DNA from: Cytobacillus firmus NBRC 15306
GTDB taxonomy: Bacteria > Bacillota > Bacilli > Bacillales > Cytobacillaceae
Direction: 5' to 3'
Length of the DNA: 41,031 nt
Assembly: GCF_001591465.1 (NCBI RefSeq)
Contig: NZ_BCUY01000032.1
Coordinates: forward strand, 1 to 41,031
The notes under the pieces are model-generated. The model was given only the letters and a program-made list of their open reading frames with translations. It was not told the DNA's origin and did no database searches. Shown here piece after piece: positions 25,122-34,464 of this stretch (position 1 is its first letter; each line of letters starts with the position of its first letter). Made by a program: the position numbers and the translations under genes.

Positions 25122-28100
25122 CTAGAAATTATCATCCCGTTTCTGTTTTTTCTTTGCATCGTCATCACTTTTGACAATTTTTAATAATTCCTCCAGCATG
25201 GCTGCCATATCATCTCTGCTGTAAGATTTTGCATCATAGGTTTGAAGCTGATCTTTGTCTTCGTCATTATTGTGATTCCGGTTTTTGTCCACTCTTTCTT
25301 CAAGCAGGTAAGCAGGCACTAAGTGGCCATCCGGTGTTGCATACATTTTATTTAATCGCCGTGTATCCTTGTCAAAAAAGCTATATACAACTGGTATGAC
25401 AAATAATGTCAGGAACGTACTGCTGATCAGTCCGCCAATCAGAGTAATTCCCATAGGCTGGTTAATTTCTGTTCCTTCTCCAATGCCAAGTGCTAAAGGC
25501 ACTAATCCAAGTATAGTAGTTAAGGCCGTCATGAATATTGGCCTTGCACGGTCCTTAACTGAAATGATTATGGCATCGTAGCTCTTAAGACCCTGCTCTT
25601 TCTTTTGGTTAATATAATCGACAATGACTATTGCATTATTAACTACAATGCCTGCAAGTACAATTATCCCGATTATGGCTGTTAAACTAATAGGTGACTG
25701 GGTTGCAGTAAGAGCAATTGCCACGCCTATCACCATGAGAGGCACAGTAAACATGATAACTAGCGGATACTTTAGCGACTCAAATTGAGCTGCCATGACA
25801 AGATAAATAAACACGATTGCCAGTACAAATGCCAGAATCAGGTCATCAATGGATGATTCCAGCAATTCTCTGTCACCGCTAAAAACGATTTCTGTTTCAT
25901 CCGGCAATTTCAGATCTGCAATTTCTTTATCCACTTCTTTTGACATGGCACCCATGTTTGTAGAAGACTTGTACTTTAAAGTAAATTGGACAGCATCCTG
26001 CTGATTTATCCGCTGAATATTTACCGGTCCTTCTCCGCGCTCTATATTGGCTACATCACTCAGAGCGGCGGCGTAATTGCCATCTGGCTTTTTAATTAGC
26101 AATTTCTTCAAATTCTCTATATCCTGTGTGACTTCCCGATCGTACTCCACAAAAACGCCATATATATTGGATTCTTCATCTATCATTTGTGTTGCACGAT
26201 TGCCTTGGGTTACATCATTTACTGTCATGGCTACCTGGGCGGGAGCCAGGCCCTGCTCAAGAGCCTTTTCACGGTCCACAGTAATTTGAATTTCCTCAAC
26301 GGTATCCATGAGGTCAGTCGATAATTCGGTTACATCATCAAGGTCTTTCAATGCATTATAGATTTTATCTACATTTTCCGTTAAGCGGTTTGGATCTGTA
26401 TCCCTCACACTGAAGGTCAGTGTATTCGGTGATGTACCTGCTGTTGATTGAGTATTAAATGAGAGTTCTGCAGTTTCATTAACCTTTGATGCAGCACTTT
26501 CCAAATCCTTTTTTACCTCATCGACAAATTCAAACGTTGACCTTTCCCGCTGATCCAGCTCTTTCATTTTGATATACAATTCAGCGATATTGGCATTTTT
26601 CAAGCCCCGGAAGGACCCTTCCTGTGTAGTTCCGATGAGACTGACAAATGTATCTACATCTTCTTCATCTTTCAATTCTTCCTCTATAGCTGATACAGCC
26701 TTTTCTGTTTCTGAAAGTGCAGTGCCGTTCTCAAGCTCCATACGCACCGTAAAAAAGCCCTCATCTGCATTTGGCAGAAATTGCGTCCCTACTGTGGTCA
26801 ATCCAAAGCTGCCCGCTGCTAATAACAGCATGGTAATAGCTATTACCGCTGCACGATTCCGCAAGGACCACTTGATGGATTTTTCAAGTGATCGCATTAA
26901 GCCTGTTTCCTGCCTTTTGATCTCCATGTTTGTTTTTGGAGACTTCAGCAGCCTGCTCGCAAGCATCGGCACTACTGTCAGGGCAACAACCAGAGATGCA
27001 AATAAGCTAAAGGAAATGGTCAGGGCAAACTCCTTAAACAATTCACCGATTATTCCAGTTATAAATACTACTGGGAGGAATACTGCAACTGTCGTCAGTG
27101 TGGAAGCCGTAATTGCACTTCCTACTTCTTTTGCCCCAACACTTGCCGCCGTTTTCGGATCTTTCCCCATTGATAAGTGGCGGTATATATTCTCAATAAC
27201 CACGATGGAATTATCCACCAGCATGCCTATTCCAAGCGCCAATCCGCCAAGAGTCATAATATTTAAGGTGAAATCGGAAAAATACATTAACACAAACGTG
27301 AAAATAACTGAATAAGGAATAGAAATTCCGATGATGAGCGGACTTTTGACATTTTTCAAAAAGAAAAACAGCACAATCATAGCAAAAATACCGCCGAGAA
27401 TCAGTGAATTGGAGATATTTCCTATTGCAAGACTTATATAATCCCCCTGGTCGAATAGAATTTCTGATTTAATATTTTCAAACTGTTCCTTTTCAAGAAG
27501 ATTATCCAATTGCTTTATAAATTGGTCTGAAACCTCTGCCGTATTAGCATCGGATTGCTGCAGGACACTCAGTAAGACAGACGGAGCCTGGTTTGTGCGC
27601 GTGATGGTGCGATCATCCTGGCTGGTCAGCTGAACCTCTGAGATATCATCAAGGCTTACTTTATTGCCTGTTGCAGGGTCAACTGTTACCGTAAGTTTTT
27701 TCAGTGTATCCAGGGAATCAATGGAGCTGATAATTCTGGTTGTCAGCTCTTTTCCCTCAGTCAAAACAGGATCACCCGGCATTGAAATATTATTGGATTC
27801 AATTACATCCACAACATCCGCCTGGCTAAGTTGGAAATCTCTAAGCTTTTCCTGGTCAAGTTCCACTCTTACTTCCTTAATCGCAGTTCCAGAGAGATTT
27901 ACACTTGCTACTCCTTCAACTTTAGTCAGTTCAAGGTTCAATTCTTCAGCAAGCCTTCTTAATGCTTCAGGCTCCTCATCTGCACTAAGAGATAATTGAA
28001 TAATAGGAAACTGAGCGGGATCAAACTTCATAAATCGCGGTTTATCCGCTTCATCAGGAAGCTTTGTCTGGTCCAGTCTTTGAATGACCTCACTTTGTAT

Positions 28101-28409
28101 TTCATCAATATCTGTAGTCCAAGAAAATTGCATCAAAATGAAATTTGCGCTCTCCTGCGAGGTAGAAGTCAAGGTCTTAATCCCCGGCAATGTTGCCAGA
28201 TTTTCCTCAAGCGGCTTTGTTACTTTTTCCACCATTTCATCGGGACTTGCTCCAGGATATGAAGTGACTACAACTCCTACAGGAGGATTAAGATCTGGTA
28301 TGAGTTTTAATGGAATATTTATGAGGGAGACAACCCCTAAAATAAGCACTAAGAACATCGTAACCAATGTAAAAATTGGCCTTTTGATTGAAAAATCGCT
28401 TATTCGCAC
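25122..28409 (-). CDS. swrC: RND-family efflux transporter, SwrC-like
   Basis: Proton-driven exporter of the HAE-RND family, 1095 aa. The GTG at 28409 is preferred: AAAGGAG is 8 nt upstream and the product then begins MRISDFSIKRPIFTLVTMFL. Two halves each have one membrane helix, a large extracytoplasmic pore-type domain and five to six further helices. Typical stretches are PVGVVVTSYPGASPDEMVEK, GGLALGIGMLVDNSIVVIEN and the paired GIIVLAGIVVNNAIVIVDYI. The C-terminus is a long charged cytoplasmic tail. The best-known Bacillus homologue, SwrC (YerP), exports surfactin and supports swarming. No adjacent adaptor gene is present, as in B. subtilis. Its real substrate here is unknown. Confidence 0.88.
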   Translation of the reverse strand: MRISDFSIKRPIFTLVTMFLVLILGVVSLINIPLKLIPDLNPPVGVVVTSYPGASPDEMVEKVTKPLEENLATLPGIKTLTSTSQESANFILMQFSWTTDIDEIQSEVIQRLDQTKLPDEADKPRFMKFDPAQFPIIQLSLSADEEPEALRRLAEELNLELTKVEGVASVNLSGTAIKEVRVELDQEKLRDFQLSQADVVDVIESNNISMPGDPVLTEGKELTTRIISSIDSLDTLKKLTVTVDPATGNKVSLDDISEVQLTSQDDRTITRTNQAPSVLLSVLQQSDANTAEVSDQFIKQLDNLLEKEQFENIKSEILFDQGDYISLAIGNISNSLILGGIFAMIVLFFFLKNVKSPLIIGISIPYSVIFTFVLMYFSDFTLNIMTLGGLALGIGMLVDNSIVVIENIYRHLSMGKDPKTAASVGAKEVGSAITASTLTTVAVFLPVVFITGIIGELFKEFALTISFSLFASLVVALTVVPMLASRLLKSPKTNMEIKRQETGLMRSLEKSIKWSLRNRAAVIAITMLLLAAGSFGLTTVGTQFLPNADEGFFTVRMELENGTALSETEKAVSAIEEELKDEEDVDTFVSLIGTTQEGSFRGLKNANIAELYIKMKELDQRERSTFEFVDEVKKDLESAASKVNETAELSFNTQSTAGTSPNTLTFSVRDTDPNRLTENVDKIYNALKDLDDVTELSTDLMDTVEEIQITVDREKALEQGLAPAQVAMTVNDVTQGNRATQMIDEESNIYGVFVEYDREVTQDIENLKKLLIKKPDGNYAAALSDVANIERGEGPVNIQRINQQDAVQFTLKYKSSTNMGAMSKEVDKEIADLKLPDETEIVFSGDRELLESSIDDLILAFVLAIVFIYLVMAAQFESLKYPLVIMFTVPLMVIGVAIALTATQSPISLTAIIGIIVLAGIVVNNAIVIVDYINQKKEQGLKSYDAIIISVKDRARPIFMTALTTILGLVPLALGIGEGTEINQPMGITLIGGLISSTFLTLFVIPVVYSFFDKDTRRLNKMYATPDGHLVPAYLLEERVDKNRNHNNDEDKDQLQTYDAKSYSRDDMAAMLEELLKIVKSDDDAKKKQKRDDNF

Positions 28410-28556
28410 ACATTCTGCTCCTTTCAATGACTGTATGAGATAATCTGTGATCGATGCAAGCTGTAAAATTTAACACATTTTAACTATATTAAAGCAGCTA
28501 TTGCGATGCAAGCAATCAGTGTGCTGCATAATTTGTCCATACAGCTCCTTATCCAC

Positions 28557-28585
28557 AAAAAAAAGCAGCCTAAGCAGCTGCTTTT
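28557..28585 (-). terminator. Terminator after the NhaC-family gene
   Basis: On the minus strand AAAGCAG and CTGCTTT form the stem, followed by eight T, just after the stop codon. Confidence 0.85.
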
Positions 28586-28587
28586 CT

Positions 28588-29967
28588 CTATAATTTCTCG
28601 ATTTTCAAACCCGTAAATCCATAGATTAAGGTGATTGCAGGACTGAGCAGACAGAACAATGAAAACGGCATGTAAGCTGTTGTTTCTACACCTAGAACAC
28701 CTGTTAGAAATACTCCGCAGACACTCCACGGAACTAATGGGTTTACTACAGTGCCTGCATCTTCAAGAATTCTGGAAAGATTCTTCGGATGCAGCCCGGC
28801 TTTTTCAAAAGGCTCCCTGAAAGCATTTCCTGTTAAGAGAATAGACAGGTACTGCTCGCCAAGCAGGAAATTAATCCCGATTGCTGTTCCTGCTGCTGCC
28901 GCCACAAGGGCTGACACCCGATTCAAAAACCCTTTGACCCCTTCCAGAAGTGCTGGAAGGATGCCAAGCTTAAAGAATAAACCGCCCATAGAAAGCGCGA
29001 GCAATACCAAAGAAATAGAAAACATCATGCTTTCCATGCCGCCTCTTGATAAAAGGGCGTCAACTTCCTCTGAACCGGTATTTGAAGAATATCCCGAAAA
29101 CAGCAAGGTCATAACTTTTTCCAAGCTGAGGCTTCTTTGGACGATAACGGCTAAGATTAATGCAGACACGATGCCAGCAGACAGCGTAATAATAGCTGAT
29201 GCTCTTTTAATGGCCATTATAGTCAAAATTGCAAATGGAATCAGGGAGTACCAATGTACCAATCCCTCATCCAGCAAGGTTTTTTTCAGCTCGGCAATCT
29301 TTGAGAAATCAGATGCTGCCTCCGATGGTGACAGGAAAGCAAAGATTGCCAGTGAAATGATAAACGAAGGAATCGTTGTCCAGGCCATCGTCTTGATATG
29401 CTCAAATAAATCCACCTTAACGGTGGATGATGCCAGGTTCGTTGTATCGGATAGGGGGGACATTTTATCTCCAAAAAATGCGCCGGAAATAACTGCACCA
29501 GCCGTAATTGCATCCGAGAGTCCCAAAGCAGAACTGACTCCCATAAACGCCACTCCCAATGTAGCAGCTGTTGTAAGTGAGCTTCCTATACTCATGCCGA
29601 TGACAGATGCTACCACAAATACAATGGCATAAAAGAACTTTCCATTTACTGCTTCCAAAGCCATGTAAATAAATGTAGGAATCGTGCCGCTCGCCATCCA
29701 GCTGCTTATCAGCATCCCGATTAAAAAGAAAATGAAAATAGCTCCTAATCCGGATTGGGCACCTTCAATAAGCCCCTTTTCCAGCTGTATTATAGATACT
29801 TTTCTTATTAAACCGTAAGCTATTAACCCCATTATCGCGAAAACAACCGGAATATGGGGAACTGCCCCGGCAAAAATAATTGAATAGCTGATTCCTCCTA
29901 AAATGATGAAAGTGACAATGAGTGCCTCCAAGGGCTTTAAACTTAATGCTGCATGATCTTGATGCAT
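28588..29967 (-). CDS. nhaC: NhaC-family transporter under Tyr T-box control (possible tyrosine transporter)
   Basis: Membrane transporter of the NhaC Na+/H+ antiporter family, 459 aa, with about 11 helices. Family-like stretches include GAVISGAFFGDKMSPLSDTT and GINFLLGEQYLSILLTGNAF. An AGGAGG site sits 8 nt before the ATG. The gene follows a complete T-box leader whose specifier codon reads as TAC (Tyr), so its expression should rise when charged tRNA-Tyr is scarce. That makes tyrosine (or another aromatic) uptake a better prediction than Na+/H+ exchange. Comparative T-box work has proposed the same for B. subtilis YheL/NhaC relatives (from memory). Transport activity is not shown by sequence. 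Confidence 0.88.
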   Translation of the reverse strand: MHQDHAALSLKPLEALIVTFIILGGISYSIIFAGAVPHIPVVFAIMGLIAYGLIRKVSIIQLEKGLIEGAQSGLGAIFIFFLIGMLISSWMASGTIPTFIYMALEAVNGKFFYAIVFVVASVIGMSIGSSLTTAATLGVAFMGVSSALGLSDAITAGAVISGAFFGDKMSPLSDTTNLASSTVKVDLFEHIKTMAWTTIPSFIISLAIFAFLSPSEAASDFSKIAELKKTLLDEGLVHWYSLIPFAILTIMAIKRASAIITLSAGIVSALILAVIVQRSLSLEKVMTLLFSGYSSNTGSEEVDALLSRGGMESMMFSISLVLLALSMGGLFFKLGILPALLEGVKGFLNRVSALVAAAAGTAIGINFLLGEQYLSILLTGNAFREPFEKAGLHPKNLSRILEDAGTVVNPLVPWSVCGVFLTGVLGVETTAYMPFSLFCLLSPAITLIYGFTGLKIEKL

Positions 29968-30006
29968 AATGTATTCCTCCTAAATTTGCCTGTAATTCAA
30001 TACAAA

Positions 30007-30245
30007 CAAAAAGAGCCCTCTCGCCTATAGGGACGAAGGAGCTCCGCGGTACCACCCTAATTGATAAGCAATGCTGCTTACCCACTTGTAAAGTATTGTC
30101 CTGATTGATGCAGTTGTATTTCGATCATTGCTGCCTGGATTTTCATCGGCCATCCAGTTTCTGTTTGCTGCCGGCAATTACTCTACTTATGCTGCGGACA
30201 AGATCTTTAATTGAGAATTCAATTTCTACTTTTCAACTTAAACGC
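30007..30245 (-). promoter_or_regulatory. T-box riboswitch, tyrosine specifier, upstream of nhaC
   Basis: On the minus strand the conserved T-box core AGGGTGGTACCGCG lies at 30045-30058. It is followed by a terminator (GAGC...GCTC then TTTTT, 30007-30044) that the antiterminator competes with. Upstream, an AGTAGA-type bulge sequence near 30184 begins stem I. The 3' side of its specifier loop reads GAAATACAACTG, putting TAC (Tyr) at 30116-30118. The specifier was placed by eye from stem pairing; neighbouring registers (ATA, ACA) cannot be fully excluded, but the purine after TAC fits the rule. Confidence 0.88.
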
Positions 30246-30273
30246 TTTTTAGCGTTAAAGTGTATGTGTTAAT

Positions 30274-30302
30274 ACTATATTATCAATTGATAGATATGTC
30301 AA
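30274..30302 (-). promoter_or_regulatory. Sigma-A promoter for the T-box/nhaC transcript
   Basis: Minus-strand TTGACA (30297-30302) and TATAGT (30274-30279) with an exact 17-bp spacer. It would start the T-box leader near 30267. Confidence 0.75.
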
Positions 30303-30331
30303 TAGGATTGAGACAGGAATATATGGAAAGC

Positions 30332-30353
30332 TAAAACGGCCCATAAAGGGCCG
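30332..30353 (-). terminator. Terminator after prfC
   Basis: On the minus strand CGGCCC-TTTAT-GGGCCG is followed by TTTTAG, a few nt past the prfC stop. Confidence 0.75.
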
Positions 30354-30359
30354 CCAGTT

Positions 30360-31937
30360 TTATTCCGAATCCATCGGATTATATAGTTTTACATCCGGAT
30401 TTTTTTCCTGGAACCATCTGAGTGCAAAGTCATTTTCAAAGAGAAAAACGTTTTTGCCGTAACGGTCTTTAACCAGGAGACTTCTTCCGCTGGAAAGATT
30501 TTCGTTGACCTCATCGCCTTCGACCCAGCGTGCAATCTTAGAGCCTTGTCTTTCCATATAGACTTCCGTGTTATATTCATTTTTCATGCGGTGTTCAAAG
30601 ACTTCAAACTGAAGCTGTCCCACTGCACCCAGGAGATACTCTTCCATTTTGACAGTCTTAAAGAGCTGGATGGCTCCTTCCTGAACCAGCTGTTGAATAC
30701 CCTTATGAAAATGTTTTTGCTTCATGACATTTTTAGCCGTTACTTTAACAAAAAGCTCAGGTGTAAATTGAGGCAGACGCTCATATTGAAAGTTATTTTT
30801 GCCAACTGTTAATGTATCGCCTATTTGGTATGTTCCCGGATCATAAATGCCGATGATATCTCCGCTTACTGCAGAATCAACTGTACTCCTGTCATCAGCC
30901 ATGAATTGTGTAGACTGCGCAAGCTTAATGGACTTGCCGATTCTTGGAATATTCACGGCCATGCCTCGCTCAAATTGCCCTGAACAAATTCTTAAGAATG
31001 CGATCCGGTCCCGATGTGCAGGATTCATATTAGCCTGAATTTTAAATATGAACCCAGAAAACTCCTCTGACAGCGGATCAATTTCCCCTGCAGTCGAATT
31101 CCTCGGCTGAGGCGGCGGTGCAAATTGCAAATAAGACTCAAGGAAAGTCTGTACCCCAAAGTTTGTCAATGCACTTCCGAAAAACACAGGTGTCAGTTCT
31201 CCTTTTGCAATTCTCTCTCTTGAAAACTCATTGCCCGCTTCATTTAGGAGCAAAATTTCTTCAAGCGTCTGATCATATAGCCCAGTATCCTTAATGGAAT
31301 GGCTGCCCTCTATTTCACCATCCTGATTTAAGGGAATAAAGCGCTCCTCATCCTCTACTCTGAACTGCTCAATTCGATTATTAAACCGGTCATAGATTCC
31401 AAGGAATTCTTTCCCCATCCCGATTGGCCAGTTCATTGGGTAAGATTCAATTCCCATGACTTCTTCTAATTCTGCAAGGAGCTCAAGAGGTGCTTTCCCC
31501 TGGCGGTCCAGCTTATTCATAAAAGTAAAAATCGGAATTCCTCTCATGCGGCAGACTTTGAATAATTTTAGTGTCTGCTCCTCAATACCTTTGGCTGAGT
31601 CGATGATCATAACCGCACTGTCAACGGCAGTCAGAGTGCGATATGTATCCTCACTGAAATCCTGGTGACCAGGGGTATCAAGAATATTAACGCGCGCACC
31701 ATTATATTCAAACTGCATCACACTGGAGGTAACAGAAATACCGCGCTGCTTTTCAATTTCCATCCAGTCACTTGTCGCATATTTGCCTGTCTTCTTCCCT
31801 TTAACTGTACCTGCATCGCGAATGGCACCCCCAAATAATAGGAGCTTTTCGGTCAGCGTCGTTTTACCCGCATCCGGGTGGGAAATGATCGCAAACGTTC
31901 GGCGGGATAAAACTTCTTCTTTAAAATTTTTGGACAT
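30360..31937 (-). CDS. prfC: Peptide chain release factor 3
   Basis: Translational GTPase, 525 aa, that removes RF1/RF2 from the ribosome after peptide release. G-domain motifs are clear: P-loop [13 protein letters not shown] (about 19-31), switch region [34 protein letters not shown] and NKLDR. Later domains match RF3 in length, with a C-terminal [12 protein letters not shown] ending. The ribosome site GTGAGG lies before the ATG. It is monocistronic. Confidence 0.95.
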   Translation of the reverse strand: MSKNFKEEVLSRRTFAIISHPDAGKTTLTEKLLLFGGAIRDAGTVKGKKTGKYATSDWMEIEKQRGISVTSSVMQFEYNGARVNILDTPGHQDFSEDTYRTLTAVDSAVMIIDSAKGIEEQTLKLFKVCRMRGIPIFTFMNKLDRQGKAPLELLAELEEVMGIESYPMNWPIGMGKEFLGIYDRFNNRIEQFRVEDEERFIPLNQDGEIEGSHSIKDTGLYDQTLEEILLLNEAGNEFSRERIAKGELTPVFFGSALTNFGVQTFLESYLQFAPPPQPRNSTAGEIDPLSEEFSGFIFKIQANMNPAHRDRIAFLRICSGQFERGMAVNIPRIGKSIKLAQSTQFMADDRSTVDSAVSGDIIGIYDPGTYQIGDTLTVGKNNFQYERLPQFTPELFVKVTAKNVMKQKHFHKGIQQLVQEGAIQLFKTVKMEEYLLGAVGQLQFEVFEHRMKNEYNTEVYMERQGSKIARWVEGDEVNENLSSGRSLLVKDRYGKNVFLFENDFALRWFQEKNPDVKLYNPMDSE

Positions 31938-32126
31938 AGTCGTTCCTCACTTACTTATATGAAAATTTGTTGATCTGGCAATCAATGTGTCACTTAATTA
32001 TTGCAATACCTTCAATTTTATCTCTCTCAAGTAAAGTTTGCAACGCATTTAAGATTGCATATTTCTTTTTATTACTCTTTTTGAGGCTTATAATAGGGAA
32101 ACTAAATGTAAAAAAGGGGTGAATAA

Positions 32127-33002
32127 ATGGACACAATTACTCATACTCTATTCGGCTTGAGCCTTTATGGTGCAGTTGACAAAACGGATATGGATAAAAA
32201 TTCCAGAAGGGCATATTTGCTTACCGCTGTTGGGGCAAGCCAAATTCCGGATATTGATGTCATCTCGCGCTTATGGGATACGGAAGGACTTTATCAGATG
32301 TGGCACAGGGGGATTACCCATTCCGTTTTTCTGACTCCGCTGTGGGCTCTGCTGTTTCTGCTGCTCTCCTTTTTGCTATTCAGAGTCAAGGATAAGAAAC
32401 TTTTTCTGCTGGGATGGCTTGCAGTTTTCATACATAATACCAGTGATCTATTTAATGCATGGGGAACAGGTTATTTGGAGCCTTTTTCAGCTTTGAGGGT
32501 TACTTTTGGTACGATTCCGATTGTTGATTTAGTGTTTTGGGCCATAATAGGAACAGCTTTTTTCTTTACAAAAAGGAATAAATCAAAATCCCCCTATTAT
32601 TTTAAAATGGCATGGGCATTTATGCTTCTGCACGTAGTAATTCAAAGCGCACAGGGATACCTCATTTATAAGCAGTATGACGATCACTATGAGCAAGTTG
32701 CCCTATCGGCAGAGTTTATACCGTGGACTTATTCTGTTATTACCAAGAAAGATGGCGAAGTCACAATATTTCATGATAATCTATTTACTGAAAAGAAAAC
32801 CCGGTATGTGCTTCAATCGGAAGAAACAGCTGATTTGGACAAGTTGTTTTCACAATCCCCTGAAGCTAAAACACTTTATGAATGGTCCCCATTTGTCGTT
32901 CTTGTTGATGATGATGAAAGGCTTGGACTCTACGATCCCCGTTTTTACAGAAACGGCCAGTCATTTTTATTTGAATATATTGAAAAAAACACTGAAAGAT
33001 GA
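32127..33002 (+). CDS. yfhP: YfhP-like membrane protein (DUF457 metal-dependent hydrolase family)
   Basis: A 291-aa membrane protein of the DUF457/YdjM family. The N-terminal half carries the likely metal-binding histidines and acids: MDTITHTLFGLSLYG, ASQIPDIDVI and MWHRGITHSVFLTPLWALLF, then FIHNTSDLFNAWGT. About four membrane helices are followed by a soluble C-terminal domain (about 190-291). The family is annotated as membrane-bound hydrolases on motif grounds; the substrate is unknown. B. subtilis YfhP is the closest named relative I can recall. A terminator overlaps the stop codon. Confidence 0.82.
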   Translation: MDTITHTLFGLSLYGAVDKTDMDKNSRRAYLLTAVGASQIPDIDVISRLWDTEGLYQMWHRGITHSVFLTPLWALLFLLLSFLLFRVKDKKLFLLGWLAVFIHNTSDLFNAWGTGYLEPFSALRVTFGTIPIVDLVFWAIIGTAFFFTKRNKSKSPYYFKMAWAFMLLHVVIQSAQGYLIYKQYDDHYEQVALSAEFIPWTYSVITKKDGEVTIFHDNLFTEKKTRYVLQSEETADLDKLFSQSPEAKTLYEWSPFVVLVDDDERLGLYDPRFYRNGQSFLFEYIEKNTER

Positions 33003-33023
33003 GCGCTCCCGCTCATCTTTTTC
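32998..33023 (+). terminator. Terminator overlapping the yfhP stop
   Basis: GATGAGCG-CTCC-CGCTCATC is a perfect 8-bp stem followed by five T. The TGA stop lies inside its 5' arm. Confidence 0.85.
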
Positions 33024-33198
33024 CGTTTATACCCATTATTTTCTTCGTGCATACTATTTTCATGAATTTATTCCTTTTGTACATAATACAACTATTGAGC
33101 TTTATAAGCCGTTTCATAAGGGAATAGGATTATTGGCGCCAGAACTCTCCCTGCTGATTTTTGCCGGGAAAACTACTACATAGTGAAGAGGTGTAAAC

Positions 33199-34416
33199 AT
33201 GAACTTTATTTGGGGGATATTCGGTATTATTGTCATTTTAGGGATAGCCTTCCTGCTTTCAAGCAATAGAAGGGCGATAAGTTTAAGAACAGTAGCAGGC
33301 GGGCTTGCCATTCAGCTGATTTTCGCCTTTCTCGTTCTTAAATGGGAAGGCGGCAGAAAGGGTTTGGAATGGCTCACAATGAAGGTAAACGACATAATCA
33401 ATTATGCCAATCAGGGGATAAATTTTTTATTTGGCGGCTTGTTTACAGATGAATCTGGCATTACCTTCGTTTTCGCACTTCAGGTTTTGCCTGTTGTAAT
33501 CTTTTTTTCATCACTGATTTCCGTCCTCTACTACTTAAGGATTATGCAGTTTTTCATTAAAATTCTCGGCGGGGGACTGGCTAAGCTTCTCGGAACCAGA
33601 AAAGCTGAATCCATGTCGGCAGCAGCCAATATATTTGTGGGTCAAACAGAGGCACCGCTTGTGGTCCGTCCATATATCGCTAATATGACAAAATCAGAGT
33701 TATTTGCGGTCATGACCGGGGGCCTTGCTTCTGTGGCAGGATCTGTTTTGATTGGTTATTCTTTACTGGGAGTGCCTCTCGAATATCTTCTGGCCGCAAG
33801 CTTCATGGCGGCACCGGCTGGGCTGGTCCTTGCCAAAGTAATGCTTCCTGAAACGGAAGAAAAAGAAGAGCCTAAAGAATTTGATATGGAAGTGGATAGC
33901 GATTCTGCTAACGTCATTGATGCCGCCGCAAAAGGTGCAAGTGTCGGACTGGAGCTCGCTTTAAATATCGGAGCCATGCTGCTGGCCTTTATTGCATTGG
34001 TTGCTTTGATTAACGGACTTCTTGGATGGGTTGGAGGATTATTTGGGTTAGAAGGCTTAACGCTCGAAATCATTTTGGGATATGTTTTCTCGCCTCTTGC
34101 GTTTGCTATAGGAGTTCCATGGTCAGAAGCCGTACAGGCTGGAAACTATATTGGCCAGAAGCTGATTTTGAATGAGTTTGTTGCTTATTCTGCTTTTGCG
34201 CCGGATATCCCAACTTTATCTGATAAAACGGTGGCAATTGTAAGCTTTGCCCTTTGCGGATTTGCCAATATTTCTTCATTGGGCATTCTGCTTGGAGGAC
34301 TTGGGGGATTGGCTCCAAATCGCAGGCAGGATATTGCCCGGCTTGGCTTGAAGGCAGTTGCTGCCGGCGCCCTCGCATCTATGCTAAGTGCCGCCATAGC
34401 TGGAATGCTGTTTTAA
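33199..34416 (+). CDS. nupC: Concentrative nucleoside transporter, NupC family
   Basis: CNT-family symporter of 405 aa for nucleoside uptake. Signature stretches are NIFVGQTEAPLVVRPYIANM (substrate site), GSVLIGYSLLGVPLEYLLAA and NEFVAYSAFAPD, then a C-terminal FALCGFANISSLGILLGGLG. There are about nine to ten helices plus re-entrant segments. AGAGGTGT precedes the ATG. It is a single gene with a strong terminator. Which paralogue it is (NupC, YutK, NupG-like) and whether H+ or Na+ drives it are not decided from sequence. Confidence 0.88.
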   Translation: MNFIWGIFGIIVILGIAFLLSSNRRAISLRTVAGGLAIQLIFAFLVLKWEGGRKGLEWLTMKVNDIINYANQGINFLFGGLFTDESGITFVFALQVLPVVIFFSSLISVLYYLRIMQFFIKILGGGLAKLLGTRKAESMSAAANIFVGQTEAPLVVRPYIANMTKSELFAVMTGGLASVAGSVLIGYSLLGVPLEYLLAASFMAAPAGLVLAKVMLPETEEKEEPKEFDMEVDSDSANVIDAAAKGASVGLELALNIGAMLLAFIALVALINGLLGWVGGLFGLEGLTLEIILGYVFSPLAFAIGVPWSEAVQAGNYIGQKLILNEFVAYSAFAPDIPTLSDKTVAIVSFALCGFANISSLGILLGGLGGLAPNRRQDIARLGLKAVAAGALASMLSAAIAGMLF

Positions 34417-34433
34417 TGAATTTTGGTATATGG

Positions 34434-34464
34434 AAAATCCCCCCGCAGGCCGGGGGGATTTTTT
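34434..34464. terminator. Bidirectional terminator between nupC and treA
   Basis: AAATCCCCCC and GGGGGGATTT form the stem, with A and T runs outside. It serves the converging nupC and treA genes. Confidence 0.88.

Noticed and set aside
26569-27315. 248-codon plus-strand ORF
   Set aside because: Antisense to the RND transporter, with a low-complexity Ser-rich translation and no start signals.
28751-29632. 293-codon plus-strand ORF
   Set aside because: It lies fully antisense to the NhaC-type gene, has no ribosome site and shows no recognisable protein features. It is a shadow of the real coding strand.
32677-33183. 168-codon ORF overlapping the yfhP 3' end
   Set aside because: Out of frame with the conserved gene, no ribosome site, and it runs through the yfhP terminator.
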